This document shows, one piece after another, positions 1-8,212 of a stretch of 17,405 nucleotides of DNA (its first letter is position 1; the number at the start of each line of letters is the position of its first letter). This stretch comes from Clostridia bacterium (GTDB lineage: Bacteria > Bacillota > Clostridia > Peptostreptococcales > Anaerovoracaceae). Position numbers and translations under genes: made by a program. Below the pieces are notes generated by a model, which was not told the origin of the DNA, did not search any database, and saw nothing but the letters and a program-made list of their open reading frames with translations. The stretch spans positions 1 through 17,405 of the forward strand of contig JAKSSJ010000017.1 of NCBI GenBank assembly GCA_024403215.1. Reading direction: 5' to 3'.

Positions 1-22
1 GCTATATAATATAGTGGATTTA

Positions 23-31
23 TGGTATAAT
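23..31 (+). promoter_or_regulatory. Extended -10 promoter element upstream of der
   Basis: A TATAAT hexamer at 26-31 is preceded by TG at 23-24, the TGnTATAAT arrangement of an extended -10 promoter for the housekeeping sigma factor. No good -35 hexamer is seen about 17 nt upstream (only TA-rich sequence), which extended -10 promoters tolerate. It lies 33 nt before the der start and could drive the eight-gene unit. A second TATAAT at 5-10 is too close to the window edge for its -35 to be judged. That this is a promoter is inference from sequence. Confidence 0.45.
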
Positions 32-63
32 AAATTATCTATGCAAAGGAGAAAAATAGGCAT

Positions 64-1389
64 ATGAGCAAGCCAATCGTAGCCGTTGTAGGGCGTCCAA
101 ACGTTGGAAAATCAACGTTTTTCAACAAAATAGTGGGCAGCAGAGTATCAATTGTAGAAGATACCCCTGGCGTAACAAGAGATAGGATTATTTCGGATGC
201 AGAGTGGAGAAATAAGCATTTTTTTCTTATTGATACAGGCGGAATAGAGCCTGAAAATCAGGAAGTAATACCATCCCAAATGCGTGCGCAGGCTGAAATT
301 GCAATGGATATGGCCGATGTCATACTCTTTATGGTGGACGGCAGAAACGGCGTTACAAATGCAGATAGGGAAGTGGCCGAAATGCTTATTCGCAAGAATA
401 AGGATGTCATTTTGGTTGCAAATAAGATAGATACTTCCAAAATGCCAGAAGATTTTTACGATTTTTACGAGCTTGGTCTTGGCGAGCCTTTTGCAATTTC
501 TTCTACTAACATGCTTGGGCTTGGTGATCTTTTAGACGAAGTCTTTTCTAAGCTTCCTGTGGATGCCTGTGAGCCAGATGACGAAGACGATATCAAAAGT
601 GCCATCATAGGAAGACCGAATGTTGGTAAATCTTCAATCATAAATGCTTTTCTTGGAGAGGAAAGAGTTATAGTTTCAGACATTGCTGGAACTACAAGAG
701 ACTCAATAGATACTCCGTTTGAAAAAGACGGACAGAAATATACTTTAATCGATACTGCTGGTATAAGAAGACGTAGCAAGGTTACAGACGAGGTTGAAAA
801 GTTTTCTGTAATTCGCTCGCTTGCAGCAATTGAGCGTTGTGATGTTGCTATTATGGTAATAGACGCAACTGAAGGGCTCGCAGAGCAGGATAAAAAGATT
901 GTTGGTATTGCTCATGAATCAGGAAAGGGCATCATAGTTGTTGTAAACAAGTGGGATCTTGTTGCAAAGGAAACCAATACTATGAGGGATATGGAAAGGA
1001 AGATCAAAGGAGAACTTGCTTTCATGTCTTATGCTCCTGTAATGTTTACTTCTGCAATCAAAGGACAGAGGCTTCTTCCTGTAATTGATACTGCAAAAGC
1101 TGTTGCAGAGAATAGAGCCCTTAGAATTTCTACAGGTCAGCTTAATGCGCTTGTTGAAGACGCTGTTATGATGAACCCAACTCCTGTTGATAAGGGCAAG
1201 AGACTTAAAATATACTTTGCAGCACAAATCGGAGTTAAGCCACCACTGTTCTCTTTCTCTGTTAACGATAGAGAACTGATGCATTTCTCATATGCAAGAT
1301 ATTTAGAAAACAAGATTAGAGATTCCTATGGTTTTGAGGGCACGTCAATTAAATTCGTGTTTAGAAACAGAGGAGAGAAGGAAGAATAA
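64..1389 (+). CDS. der: Ribosome-assembly GTPase Der (EngA)
   Basis: This is a tandem-domain GTPase needed for maturation of the large (50S) ribosomal subunit in the cytoplasm. The first G domain has a P-loop GRPNVGKS at residues 10-17, DTGG at 57-60 and NKID at 120-123. The second has GRPNVGKS at 183-190, DTAG at 230-233 and NKWD at 295-298. A C-terminal KH-like domain follows and ends in the charged tail FRNRGEKEE. The length of 441 aa is normal for the family and both nucleotide sites are intact. The start is supported by AAAGGAG at 45-51, although its 12-nt spacing is a little long. It is the first gene of the overlapping unit that runs to 8185, and its stop codon directly abuts miaB. Confidence 0.98.
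   Translation: MSKPIVAVVGRPNVGKSTFFNKIVGSRVSIVEDTPGVTRDRIISDAEWRNKHFFLIDTGGIEPENQEVIPSQMRAQAEIAMDMADVILFMVDGRNGVTNADREVAEMLIRKNKDVILVANKIDTSKMPEDFYDFYELGLGEPFAISSTNMLGLGDLLDEVFSKLPVDACEPDDEDDIKSAIIGRPNVGKSSIINAFLGEERVIVSDIAGTTRDSIDTPFEKDGQKYTLIDTAGIRRRSKVTDEVEKFSVIRSLAAIERCDVAIMVIDATEGLAEQDKKIVGIAHESGKGIIVVVNKWDLVAKETNTMRDMERKIKGELAFMSYAPVMFTSAIKGQRLLPVIDTAKAVAENRALRISTGQLNALVEDAVMMNPTPVDKGKRLKIYFAAQIGVKPPLFSFSVNDRELMHFSYARYLENKIRDSYGFEGTSIKFVFRNRGEKEE
1378..1382 (+). promoter_or_regulatory. Ribosome binding site for the TTG start of miaB
   Basis: AAGGA lies inside the 3' end of der, 7 nt before the TTG at 1390. A second purine block (AGGAG, 1371-1375) sits just upstream. The spacing supports initiation at the non-ATG codon that immediately follows the der stop. 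Confidence 0.6.
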
Positions 1390-2730
1390 TTGACATATAA
1401 CGTTGTTACATTTGGTTGCCAAATGAACGAGCGAGACAGCGAAACTCTTGCTGGCATGCTTGAAGAGCTTGGCTATGAGTACGAAGAAAATTTCAAAAAA
1501 GCTGACGTTTGTATATTAAACACCTGCAGCGTAAGAGAGAATGCTGATAAGCATTTCTTTGGAGTTTTAGGCCAGCTTAAAAATCCTCATGAGAATCATC
1601 CAGGAAGAATAGTTGCAGTTTGCGGATGTATGATGCAGCAGCAACACATAATTGATACATTAAAAGCTAAATATCCTTGGGTTGATCTTGTGTTTGGAAC
1701 TCATAATATTGCTGAGTTCCCGAGGCTTTTTAAGAACGTAAGAGATGAACATCAAAAGCTTGTAGACGTTTGGGAAGATGCTGCGCCGATTGCAGAAGGG
1801 CTTCCTCAGAAAAGAACTTATCCGTTTAAATCTTACGTCAGCATAATGCAGGGCTGCAATAATTTCTGTACTTACTGCATTGTTCCTTATACAAGAGGCA
1901 GAGAAAGAAGCAGAAATCCAGAAGATATTATTTCTGAAATTAAATGTCTTGTTGCAAACGGATGTAAGGAGATTACTCTTCTTGGTCAGAACGTAAACTC
2001 TTACGGCAAAGCTAAGAGCGTAGAAGGAACCTACAATGCAGATGAGGGCGGAGTAGATTTTGCGGCTCTTTTAAGAAAGATAGATAAGATAGAAGGTCTT
2101 GAAAGACTTAGGTTTATGACCTCTCATCCAAAGGATATTTCAGATGATCTTATTGCTTGCTTTGGAGAGCTTAAAACCCTTTGCAAACAGATTCATCTTC
2201 CTGTTCAAAGTGGGTCGGACGAGATTTTAAAAAAGATGAACAGGCATTACGATAGAGCTTGGTACTTTGATAAGATTGATAAGTTAAGAGCATCTTGCCC
2301 GGATATTGCAATTTCCACGGATATCATAGTTGGTTTCCCTGGAGAAACAGAAGAAGATTTTGAAGGGACTTTAGATCTTGTAAGAAGAGTAAGATATGAT
2401 AGCGCGTTTACTTTTATATATTCAATAAGGAAAGGTACTCCTGCAGAGAAGATGGAGGACCAGGTACCTGAAGATGTAAAGCACGAGCGTTTCAATAGAC
2501 TTGTTGATACAATTCACGAGATACAAGAAGAAAAATCAAAGCAGTATCAAGACAAGGTTCTAAAGGTATTGGTTGAAGGTCCAAGTAAGACAAATAAGGA
2601 TGTGCTTACTGGAAGAACAGAAAGCAATATGACAGTAGATTTTGTTGGACCGGAAAATCTAATTGGGACTATTGCAGATATAAAGATAATTAAAGCTCAA
2701 ACTTTTAGTTTATATGGAGAATTAGTGTAA
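1390..2730 (+). CDS. miaB: tRNA-2-methylthio-N6-dimethylallyladenosine synthase MiaB
   Basis: This is a radical-SAM methylthiotransferase that adds a 2-methylthio group to N6-isopentenyl-adenosine 37 of tRNAs reading UNN codons. The N-terminal UPF0004-type domain carries three cluster cysteines: C10 in TFGCQMN, C46 in NTCSVRE and C80 in CGCM. The radical-SAM cluster motif is C156-x3-C160-x2-C163 (CNNFCTYC), followed by the family-typical PYTRGRERSR. A TRAM domain, presumed to bind tRNA, forms roughly the last 65 residues. The length of 446 aa is typical and no key residue is missing. The start is TTG, directly after the der stop. It is supported by an internal Shine-Dalgarno site and by the short N-terminus before TFGCQMN. 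The stop overlaps the next gene by 1 nt (taATG). Confidence 0.97.
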   Translation: MTYNVVTFGCQMNERDSETLAGMLEELGYEYEENFKKADVCILNTCSVRENADKHFFGVLGQLKNPHENHPGRIVAVCGCMMQQQHIIDTLKAKYPWVDLVFGTHNIAEFPRLFKNVRDEHQKLVDVWEDAAPIAEGLPQKRTYPFKSYVSIMQGCNNFCTYCIVPYTRGRERSRNPEDIISEIKCLVANGCKEITLLGQNVNSYGKAKSVEGTYNADEGGVDFAALLRKIDKIEGLERLRFMTSHPKDISDDLIACFGELKTLCKQIHLPVQSGSDEILKKMNRHYDRAWYFDKIDKLRASCPDIAISTDIIVGFPGETEEDFEGTLDLVRRVRYDSAFTFIYSIRKGTPAEKMEDQVPEDVKHERFNRLVDTIHEIQEEKSKQYQDKVLKVLVEGPSKTNKDVLTGRTESNMTVDFVGPENLIGTIADIKIIKAQTFSLYGELV

Positions 2731-3056
2731 TGGGAAAAGGAATGAAGGCTGGAAAAAAGCCAAAGGTAGGACAAGCACAGCAGATGCAGCAGATTCAGGC
2801 TATGCAAGCAAGGCTTCAGGCTGCTCAGGCAGAGATTGAAGCAATGGAAACAGAAGCTGGAGCTGGTGGCGGTGCTGTAACAGTAAAGGTTAATGGAAAG
2901 CATGAGATGGTTTCTATTAATATCAATCCAGATGTTCTTGATGATGCAGAGATGCTTCAGGACTTAATTGTTGCTGCAACAAATGAAGCAATGAGACAGA
3001 TGGAAGAACTATCACAGGCTAAGATGAGCACAGTTACAGGCGGATTTGGATTCTAA
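2730..3056 (+). CDS. YbaB/EbfC family nucleoid-associated protein
   Basis: This is a small DNA-binding protein of the YbaB/EbfC family, which form dimers shaped like tweezers, bind DNA and are linked to recombinational repair with RecR. It has 108 aa, the usual length. It shows a basic N-terminus rich in Lys and Gly, then a Gln/Met-rich helix (residues about 14-45, many QMQQIQ-type steps). A Gly-rich turn and the family-typical strand GAVTVKVNGKHEMVSI follow, then a C-terminal helix and a Gly/Phe tail. ATG overlaps the miaB stop by one base, and the stop directly abuts recR. In many Bacillota this gene sits between dnaX and recR. Here miaB takes the upstream place. Confidence 0.95.
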   Translation: MGKGMKAGKKPKVGQAQQMQQIQAMQARLQAAQAEIEAMETEAGAGGGAVTVKVNGKHEMVSININPDVLDDAEMLQDLIVAATNEAMRQMEELSQAKMSTVTGGFGF

Positions 3057-3656
3057 ATGAAGTACTATGCAAAACCTCTTAATAGATTAATATCGGAACT
3101 ATCTAAGCTTCCAGGGATTGGCGGAAAGTCGGCTCAAAGGCTTGCTTTTCATATTCTTTCTTTGTCTGATTCTGAGGCAAAAGAACTTTCTGATGCCATT
3201 ATGGATGCAAAGACTAATATGAGGTATTGCAGTGTCTGCGGTAATCTTACAGATAAAGATATCTGTGATGTATGCTCTGATACAACAAGAGATAAATCAA
3301 CAATTTGTGTTGTGGAAAGTCCAAAGGATGTTTCTGCAATGGAAAGAATTAAAGAGTATAACGGATTATATCATGTTTTGAATGGTGCTATTTCACCTAT
3401 GGATGGAATAGGACCAGAAGATATTAATTTAAGATCTTTGATTGTGCGTCTTCAAAATGAAGATGTAAAAGAATTGATACTTGCAACAAATCCAACAATA
3501 GAAGGTGAGGCAACTGCAATGTATATTGCAAAGCTTGTTAAGCCTGCAGGAATTAAGGTTACAAGAATTGCTCACGGACTTCCGGTTGGCGGAGATCTTG
3601 AATATGCCGATGAAGTTACTCTTTCAAAGGCTATGGAGGGAAGACGAGAATTATGA
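3057..3656 (+). CDS. recR: Recombination mediator protein RecR
   Basis: RecR works with RecO (and RecF) to load RecA onto single-stranded DNA during gap repair. The N-terminal helix-hairpin-helix includes [11 protein letters not shown] (residues 18-28). A zinc finger follows with C58-x2-C61-x8-C70-x2-C73. A Toprim domain begins at about residue 80 ([10 protein letters not shown]) and includes the acidic [12 protein letters not shown] segment. The length of 199 aa is standard. The ATG follows the stop of the YbaB-family gene with no gap, and AGGCGG about 13 nt upstream may act as Shine-Dalgarno site. Co-translation with its partner fits the conserved pairing of these genes. The last four bases overlap the lgt start (ATGA). 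Confidence 0.98.
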   Translation: MKYYAKPLNRLISELSKLPGIGGKSAQRLAFHILSLSDSEAKELSDAIMDAKTNMRYCSVCGNLTDKDICDVCSDTTRDKSTICVVESPKDVSAMERIKEYNGLYHVLNGAISPMDGIGPEDINLRSLIVRLQNEDVKELILATNPTIEGEATAMYIAKLVKPAGIKVTRIAHGLPVGGDLEYADEVTLSKAMEGRREL

Positions 3657-4462
3657 CAAAAGGATGGCTTCCGGTTCCAAATCCGGTAGCATTTACAATT
3701 GGAAACTTTGATATTATGTGGTACGGAATCACAATGGCGACTGGTGTTGTCCTCGGTTTTGTGTTGCTGTTTATCAGAGCCAAGAATAGAGGACTTAACA
3801 CGGAAAGAATATATGATCTAATCTTGTGTTGTGTTCCGTCAGGAATGATTTGTGCAAGGCTTTATTATGTTTTATTCGAATGGAGCTTTTATAAAGACCA
3901 TCTGGATAAAATTTTTGATTTTAGAGGCGGCGGTCTTGCAATACATGGAGCAATAATAGGGGGCTTTGGACTTGCACTTCTTCTTTTAAAGAAGTGGAAG
4001 GAGCCAGTTGCAAAGTGGATAGATCTTGCAGTTGTTAGTCTTCCGCTTGCGCAGGCTATTGCAAGATGGGGAAACTATTTTAACTCAGAGGCTCACGGCG
4101 TTGAGACTGATCTTCCATGGGCAATATTTGCTGATGGTAAGTGGGTTCATCCAACGTTTTTATACGAATCAATTTGGTGTTTCCTTTTATTCATCTTCCT
4201 TTTGTGGTTTAGCTCAAAGGGACACCAGAAATTTGATTGGCAGATTACATGCCTTTACGGAATGTTATATTCCTTGGAAAGATTCTTTGTTGAAGGATTA
4301 AGAACAGACAGTCTTATGATAGGTTCTTTAAGACAGGCAAAGCTTCTTTCTGCGTGTGTAATTGTAGTATCTTTAGTTAGCTATATTATTCTTAACAAGA
4401 AAGCAAAAGAGGAGAGGAAAACATTAAATGAAGAAGTTAGTCAAAGCGTGGACGAGCAGTAG
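3653..4462 (+). CDS. lgt: Prolipoprotein diacylglyceryl transferase Lgt
   Basis: Lgt is an integral membrane enzyme that transfers diacylglycerol from phosphatidylglycerol to the lipobox cysteine of prolipoproteins, the first step of lipoprotein maturation. The 269-aa protein has about seven hydrophobic helices. Family motifs are seen: [12 protein letters not shown] with H98, the signature [10 protein letters not shown] with R138, N141 and E146, HPTFLYES, and EGLRTDSL with R217. The start ATG overlaps the recR stop in an ATGA arrangement, indicating translational coupling. The hydrophilic C-terminal tail (about residues 245-269) overlaps the next gene by 35 nt. A plausible client, the lipoprotein at 9221-10342, is encoded nearby in a separate transcription unit. 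Confidence 0.97.
   Translation: MTKGWLPVPNPVAFTIGNFDIMWYGITMATGVVLGFVLLFIRAKNRGLNTERIYDLILCCVPSGMICARLYYVLFEWSFYKDHLDKIFDFRGGGLAIHGAIIGGFGLALLLLKKWKEPVAKWIDLAVVSLPLAQAIARWGNYFNSEAHGVETDLPWAIFADGKWVHPTFLYESIWCFLLFIFLLWFSSKGHQKFDWQITCLYGMLYSLERFFVEGLRTDSLMIGSLRQAKLLSACVIVVSLVSYIILNKKAKEERKTLNEEVSQSVDEQ
4408..4417 (+). promoter_or_regulatory. Ribosome binding site for the sstT-like gene
   Basis: The purine block AGAGGAGAGG lies inside the 3' end of lgt, 10 nt before the ATG at 4428. It supports this start, which gives a 35-nt overlap with lgt rather than a later internal start. Confidence 0.6.
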
Positions 4463-5636
4463 TCTCATCTTAAAAATAGTTATTGGCCTTGTAATAGGAG
4501 CTGTGCTTGGACTTGTATGTCCTGGTGCTAGCTTTATTGGCATTTTAGGTTCCATATTTATTGGTGCATTAAAAGCTATAGCTCCAGTTCTTGTTGCGGT
4601 ACTTGTATGTTCTGCAATTTCAGGATCTGGCTCTGGAATAGGCTCTAGATTTAAGACAGTAGTTGTTCTATACATATGCTCAACCTTTGCCGCTGCAATT
4701 TGTGCAGTAATTGCAAGCAAAATTTTCCCTGTAACTGTCATGCTTGCAGAAGCAGCAAGTGGCAGCGCACCTGGAGGACTTGCAGAAGTGTTCTCATCAC
4801 TTCTTTTGAAGCTTGTACAAAATCCTATTTCAGCTATTGCTGACGCAAACTATCTTGGAATTTTATTCTGGGCTATAGTTTTAGGATTTGCGCTCAAGCT
4901 TACAGCTAAAGAACAGACAATTAACATGATTAAAGAATTTGCAGATGCAGTATCTAAGGTTGTAACTTGGGTAATCCAGTTTGCTCCTATTGGTATTCTT
5001 GGAATCATGTTCACAAATATTTCAACAAACGGACTTTCAATATTCGCAAATTATGCACAGCTTATTGCACTGCTTGTTGGGACAATGCTCTTTGTGGCAT
5101 TTATAATCAATCCTATTATTGTGGCAATCTTGCTTAAAAAGAATCCTTATCCACTAGTATTAAGATGCATTAAGCAAAGCGGTATACCAGCATTCTTTAC
5201 AAGAAGCTCTGCTGCTAATATTCCTGTTAACATGCAGCTTTGCGAAGAGCTTGGACTTGATAAGGATTTCTACTCAGTATCCATTCCTCTTGGTTCTACA
5301 GTAAATATGGATGGCGCTGCTATAACCATTACAATCATGTCACTTGCAGCAGCAAATACTCTTGGAATGACAATTCCTCTTCCACTTGCAATTGTGCTCA
5401 GCATTATTTCTACACTCGGAGCTTGCGGAGCATCTGGTGTTGCTGGTGGATCACTTCTTCTTATTCCTATGGCTTGCTCGCTTATGGGAATTAGTAACGA
5501 TGTTGCAATGGAGGTTGTTGCGGTTGGATTTATCATTGGAGTAATCCAAGACTCACTTGAGACAGCACTTAATTCCAGTGGTGATGTTATCTTTACAGCT
5601 ACTGCTGAATTCTATGAAAGAGCAAAGAAAAAGTAA
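4428..5636 (+). CDS. sstT: Na+/serine-threonine symporter, SstT-like (DAACS family)
   Basis: This is a membrane transporter of the dicarboxylate/amino acid:cation symporter family and most resembles SstT, which imports serine and threonine with Na+. The N-terminus ([17 protein letters not shown]) is SstT-like. The family's re-entrant loop motif is present as TRSS (residues 258-261). The substrate/Na+ helix has NMDG at 293-296, and a Gly/Ser-rich second loop (GACGASGVAGGS) follows. The length of 402 aa fits the family, with about eight hydrophobic helices. Serine/threonine specificity is inferred from overall resemblance; glutamate or aspartate transport is less likely but not excluded. It overlaps both neighbours in a different frame. 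Confidence 0.88.
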   Translation: MKKLVKAWTSSSLILKIVIGLVIGAVLGLVCPGASFIGILGSIFIGALKAIAPVLVAVLVCSAISGSGSGIGSRFKTVVVLYICSTFAAAICAVIASKIFPVTVMLAEAASGSAPGGLAEVFSSLLLKLVQNPISAIADANYLGILFWAIVLGFALKLTAKEQTINMIKEFADAVSKVVTWVIQFAPIGILGIMFTNISTNGLSIFANYAQLIALLVGTMLFVAFIINPIIVAILLKKNPYPLVLRCIKQSGIPAFFTRSSAANIPVNMQLCEELGLDKDFYSVSIPLGSTVNMDGAAITITIMSLAAANTLGMTIPLPLAIVLSIISTLGACGASGVAGGSLLLIPMACSLMGISNDVAMEVVAVGFIIGVIQDSLETALNSSGDVIFTATAEFYERAKKK

Positions 5637-6822
5637 TTGGATAAGTAAAAGACATCAGGTATTTAGGAATACTATTGGTAAAATTTACGAACCAATAGCA
5701 ATGTCTAAGTACAATACAAGAATTGAGCATTATGATTACGATGGTCAATATCTTATCTTGTACAATCATCAAACACCTTATGATCAATTCTTTGTTGAAT
5801 ATTCGTTTAAGAAGCATATTTACTTTCTTGCAACAGAAGATATTTTTTCAAACGGATTTACGTCTAAGCTCCTTTGCTATTTTCTTGGTCCTGTACCAAT
5901 TAAAAAATCAACGGTTGATATCGGAGCTTTAAGGGCTTGCCTGAAGGTTGTTAAAGAAGGCGGAAGTCTTGCAATTGCACCCGAAGGAAATAGAACATAT
6001 AGCGGACGCACAGAATATATCAATCCTTCAATAGCCGGCCTTGCAAAAAAGCTTGGCATACCTGTTCTTCTGTTTAGAATAGAAGGTGGCTATGGCGTTG
6101 AACCAAGATGGAGTGATAAAGCAAGAGCTGGAGAAAATAGAGCTTACGTTTATAAAGAAATTTCTAAGGAAGAATTAGAGTCCTTATCAAACGAAGAAAT
6201 CTATCAGCTTATTGTAGAAGGACTTGATGTTAAGGAAAACGTAGCTGGAAGCTATAAGTCTGAAAAGCGTTCGGAATATATAGAGAGAATGATTTACGTT
6301 TGCCCAGATTGCGGATTCTCGCAATTTGAAAGCAATGGAAATGAGTTCTGGTGCAAAAAATGCAATAAGAAATCTTTATACGGAGAGGATAAAACCATCT
6401 GCGGCATAGGATATGAACATTCATTTAAGTTTGCGGCAGACTGGTATGATTTTCAAAAGGACTTTGTTAACAAAACTGATGTAACAAAGCTAACTGATAG
6501 CCCAATATTTGTTGATGAAACAAATATTTCAAAAGTAATTTTATACGAAAGAAAAGATCCTTTGTATAAGAATATTAAATCAAAGCTATACGGAAATAAG
6601 ATTGTTTTTGAAAATGATAAAGAGGAATTCCTTACGCTTATGTTCGACGACATAAGTGGTATTGCAGTTCTTGGAAGGAATAAGCTAAACGTTTATCATA
6701 AAGATATGGTTTATCAGTTTAGTGGCAACAAAAGATTTAATGCACTTAAGTATCTGAATATTTATACTAGGTATAATAATATTAAGAGAGGCGATCAAAA
6801 TGTCGAATTTCTGGGATTATGA
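5614..6822 (+). CDS. PlsC-like acyltransferase with zinc ribbon and C-terminal PH-like domain
   Basis: This probably acylates lysophosphatidic acid or a related glycerolipid at the membrane. The N-terminal acyltransferase domain has the HX4D catalytic motif as H52-QTPY-D57 and the acceptor-binding EGNR motif at 124-127. Both are intact. A four-cysteine zinc ribbon follows (C230, C233, C247, C250). The last roughly 130 residues are a mixed beta region (segments such as DDISGIAVLGRNKLNVYH) that resembles a PH-like fold; that is inference. The ATG at 5614 gives 402 aa and a 23-nt overlap with the symporter upstream, but has no clear Shine-Dalgarno site. The frame extends to a TTG at 5557 (421 aa), and a later ATG at 5701 is also possible. 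No hydrophobic anchor is evident. The substrate is not determined. Confidence 0.85.
   Translation: MKEQRKSNWISKRHQVFRNTIGKIYEPIAMSKYNTRIEHYDYDGQYLILYNHQTPYDQFFVEYSFKKHIYFLATEDIFSNGFTSKLLCYFLGPVPIKKSTVDIGALRACLKVVKEGGSLAIAPEGNRTYSGRTEYINPSIAGLAKKLGIPVLLFRIEGGYGVEPRWSDKARAGENRAYVYKEISKEELESLSNEEIYQLIVEGLDVKENVAGSYKSEKRSEYIERMIYVCPDCGFSQFESNGNEFWCKKCNKKSLYGEDKTICGIGYEHSFKFAADWYDFQKDFVNKTDVTKLTDSPIFVDETNISKVILYERKDPLYKNIKSKLYGNKIVFENDKEEFLTLMFDDISGIAVLGRNKLNVYHKDMVYQFSGNKRFNALKYLNIYTRYNNIKRGDQNVEFLGL
6785..6791 (+). promoter_or_regulatory. Ribosome binding site for the gltS-like gene
   Basis: AGAGAGG lies within the end of the acyltransferase gene, 8 nt before the ATG at 6800. It fixes this start and the 23-nt overlap. 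Confidence 0.6.
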
Positions 6823-8185
6823 AGTATGGGGCCTAATTAATTTAGTGGGTGTGCTTCTGATTAGTTTAATAATTGGGAATGTTCTAAAGAAGGTTTTACC
6901 ATTCCTTCAGGCTACGATGATACCAACATCTGTTATTGGTGGGGTAATTCTGATTATCATATCCAGTACGTATAAGGTAGTCACCGGCAATGTTATGTTT
7001 GATCAGCCTTTCTTTGGCGGCAATGGAACAGCTGTTTTAGAAACGATAACTTATCACTCCTTGGCGCTTGGCTTTATTGCGGCAACCTTTAAGACTACTG
7101 AAGGTGTGTTCTCAAAGGAAAGGCAAGGGGAGATTTTTAATACTGGAATTACTACTGTTGCAACCTATATCATTCAAGCCATCTTTGGACTTGCAGTCTC
7201 CATCATTGCTGCAAAGGTGGTAGAAGGCTTCTTCCCAGCAGCGGGTGCTCTGCTTCCATTTGGTTATGGACAGGGTACTGGACAGGCTCTAAACTTTGGC
7301 GGTGTATATGAGGAGATGTGGGGCTTTGATGGAGGAAAAAGCTTTGGACTTACAATTGCTGCCTTAGGATTTATTAGTGCTGCTCTTGGCGGCGTTTTAT
7401 ACATCAATATTCAAAAGAAGCGCGGCAAAATTAATGTTCAGCATATAAAGGGAGAGAAGATTGAGTATTCGCAGATTCAATCAAAAAATGAAATCCCTAT
7501 GCAAGACAGTCTTGATAAGATTACTGTACAGTTTGCTTTCATTGGCGGAACTTATCTTCTGACGTATTTAATCATGTTTGTAATAGGAAGCCTTGCACCT
7601 GGTGCAAGATCTATTGTTTATGGATTCAACTTCCTTATTGCTGTTCTTTGCACAACACTTGTTAAATATGTTTTAAATCGTCTTCGCTTAAAGAGAATAG
7701 TAAGAAAGCAGTTTATCAATAACTTCCTTATGACAAGACTTAGCAATTTCTTCTACGACCTTATGATAGTTGCAGGTGTTGCTGCTATTCGTCTTTCAAC
7801 CTTGGAAAGATACTGGGGAGTAATCATTATCATGGGCCTTGGCGGTGCAATAATTACTTATAAATACAATTTGTTTATTGCTAAAAAAATGTTCCCTGGT
7901 TATGTACATGAGCAGTTCCTTACTATGTACGGAATGTTAACAGGCACTGCAAGTACTGGTATTATTCTTCTTAGAGAGATTGATCCTGCGTTTGAAAGTC
8001 CAGCATCTGACAACCTTGTATTCCAAAACTTTATTGCAATGGTATTTGGTGTTCCGATGATGCTATTTGCAAATCTTGCGCCAGAGAAAACCGTCCTGAC
8101 ACTGATAATTTGTGTAGCTTACTTTATTGTTTTAAACATAATACTGTTTAGAAAGAGCATTTTTAAAGGAAAAAAGAGACAATAA
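6800..8185 (+). CDS. Sodium/glutamate symporter, GltS-like
   Basis: This is an integral membrane transporter resembling the GltS (ESS) family, which imports glutamate with Na+. The 461-aa protein has about ten or more hydrophobic helices. The N-terminus contains a GltS-like run ending in IPTSVIGG. The two pseudo-symmetric loop motifs are seen: FGYGQGTGQA around residues 154-163, and LTGTASTGIILLR around 380-392, matching the usual TGTxxTGxxLLR pattern. A hydrophilic loop rich in Lys and Gln lies near residues 205-235 between the halves. It is somewhat longer than the E. coli protein (about 400 aa). It is the last gene of the unit, and its stop codon touches the base of the terminator stem. 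Glutamate as substrate is a family-level inference. Confidence 0.85.
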   Translation: MSNFWDYEVWGLINLVGVLLISLIIGNVLKKVLPFLQATMIPTSVIGGVILIIISSTYKVVTGNVMFDQPFFGGNGTAVLETITYHSLALGFIAATFKTTEGVFSKERQGEIFNTGITTVATYIIQAIFGLAVSIIAAKVVEGFFPAAGALLPFGYGQGTGQALNFGGVYEEMWGFDGGKSFGLTIAALGFISAALGGVLYINIQKKRGKINVQHIKGEKIEYSQIQSKNEIPMQDSLDKITVQFAFIGGTYLLTYLIMFVIGSLAPGARSIVYGFNFLIAVLCTTLVKYVLNRLRLKRIVRKQFINNFLMTRLSNFFYDLMIVAGVAAIRLSTLERYWGVIIIMGLGGAIITYKYNLFIAKKMFPGYVHEQFLTMYGMLTGTASTGIILLREIDPAFESPASDNLVFQNFIAMVFGVPMMLFANLAPEKTVLTLIICVAYFIVLNIILFRKSIFKGKKRQ

Positions 8186-8211
8186 AAAAGAAGCCGAAAG
8201 GCTTCTTTTTT
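8184..8211. terminator. Bidirectional intrinsic terminator
   Basis: A 12-bp perfect stem (8184-8195 pairing with 8200-8211) is closed by a GAAA tetraloop. The core is GAAGCC/GGCTTC, flanked by six A on one side and six T on the other. It therefore forms a hairpin plus U-run in both directions. It ends the + strand unit after the gltS-like gene and the converging minus-strand gene, whose stop lies 2 nt away. Confidence 0.93.
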
Positions 8212-8212
8212 A

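Noticed and set aside
919..1284. Minus-strand open frame inside der
   Set aside because: It lies wholly opposite a highly conserved gene and has no recognisable domain or ribosome site.
5557..5613. Longer N-terminus of the acyltransferase from the TTG at 5557
   Set aside because: It would overlap the symporter gene by 80 nt and adds a stretch with no family resemblance. ATG 5614 is preferred, though neither has a clear ribosome site.
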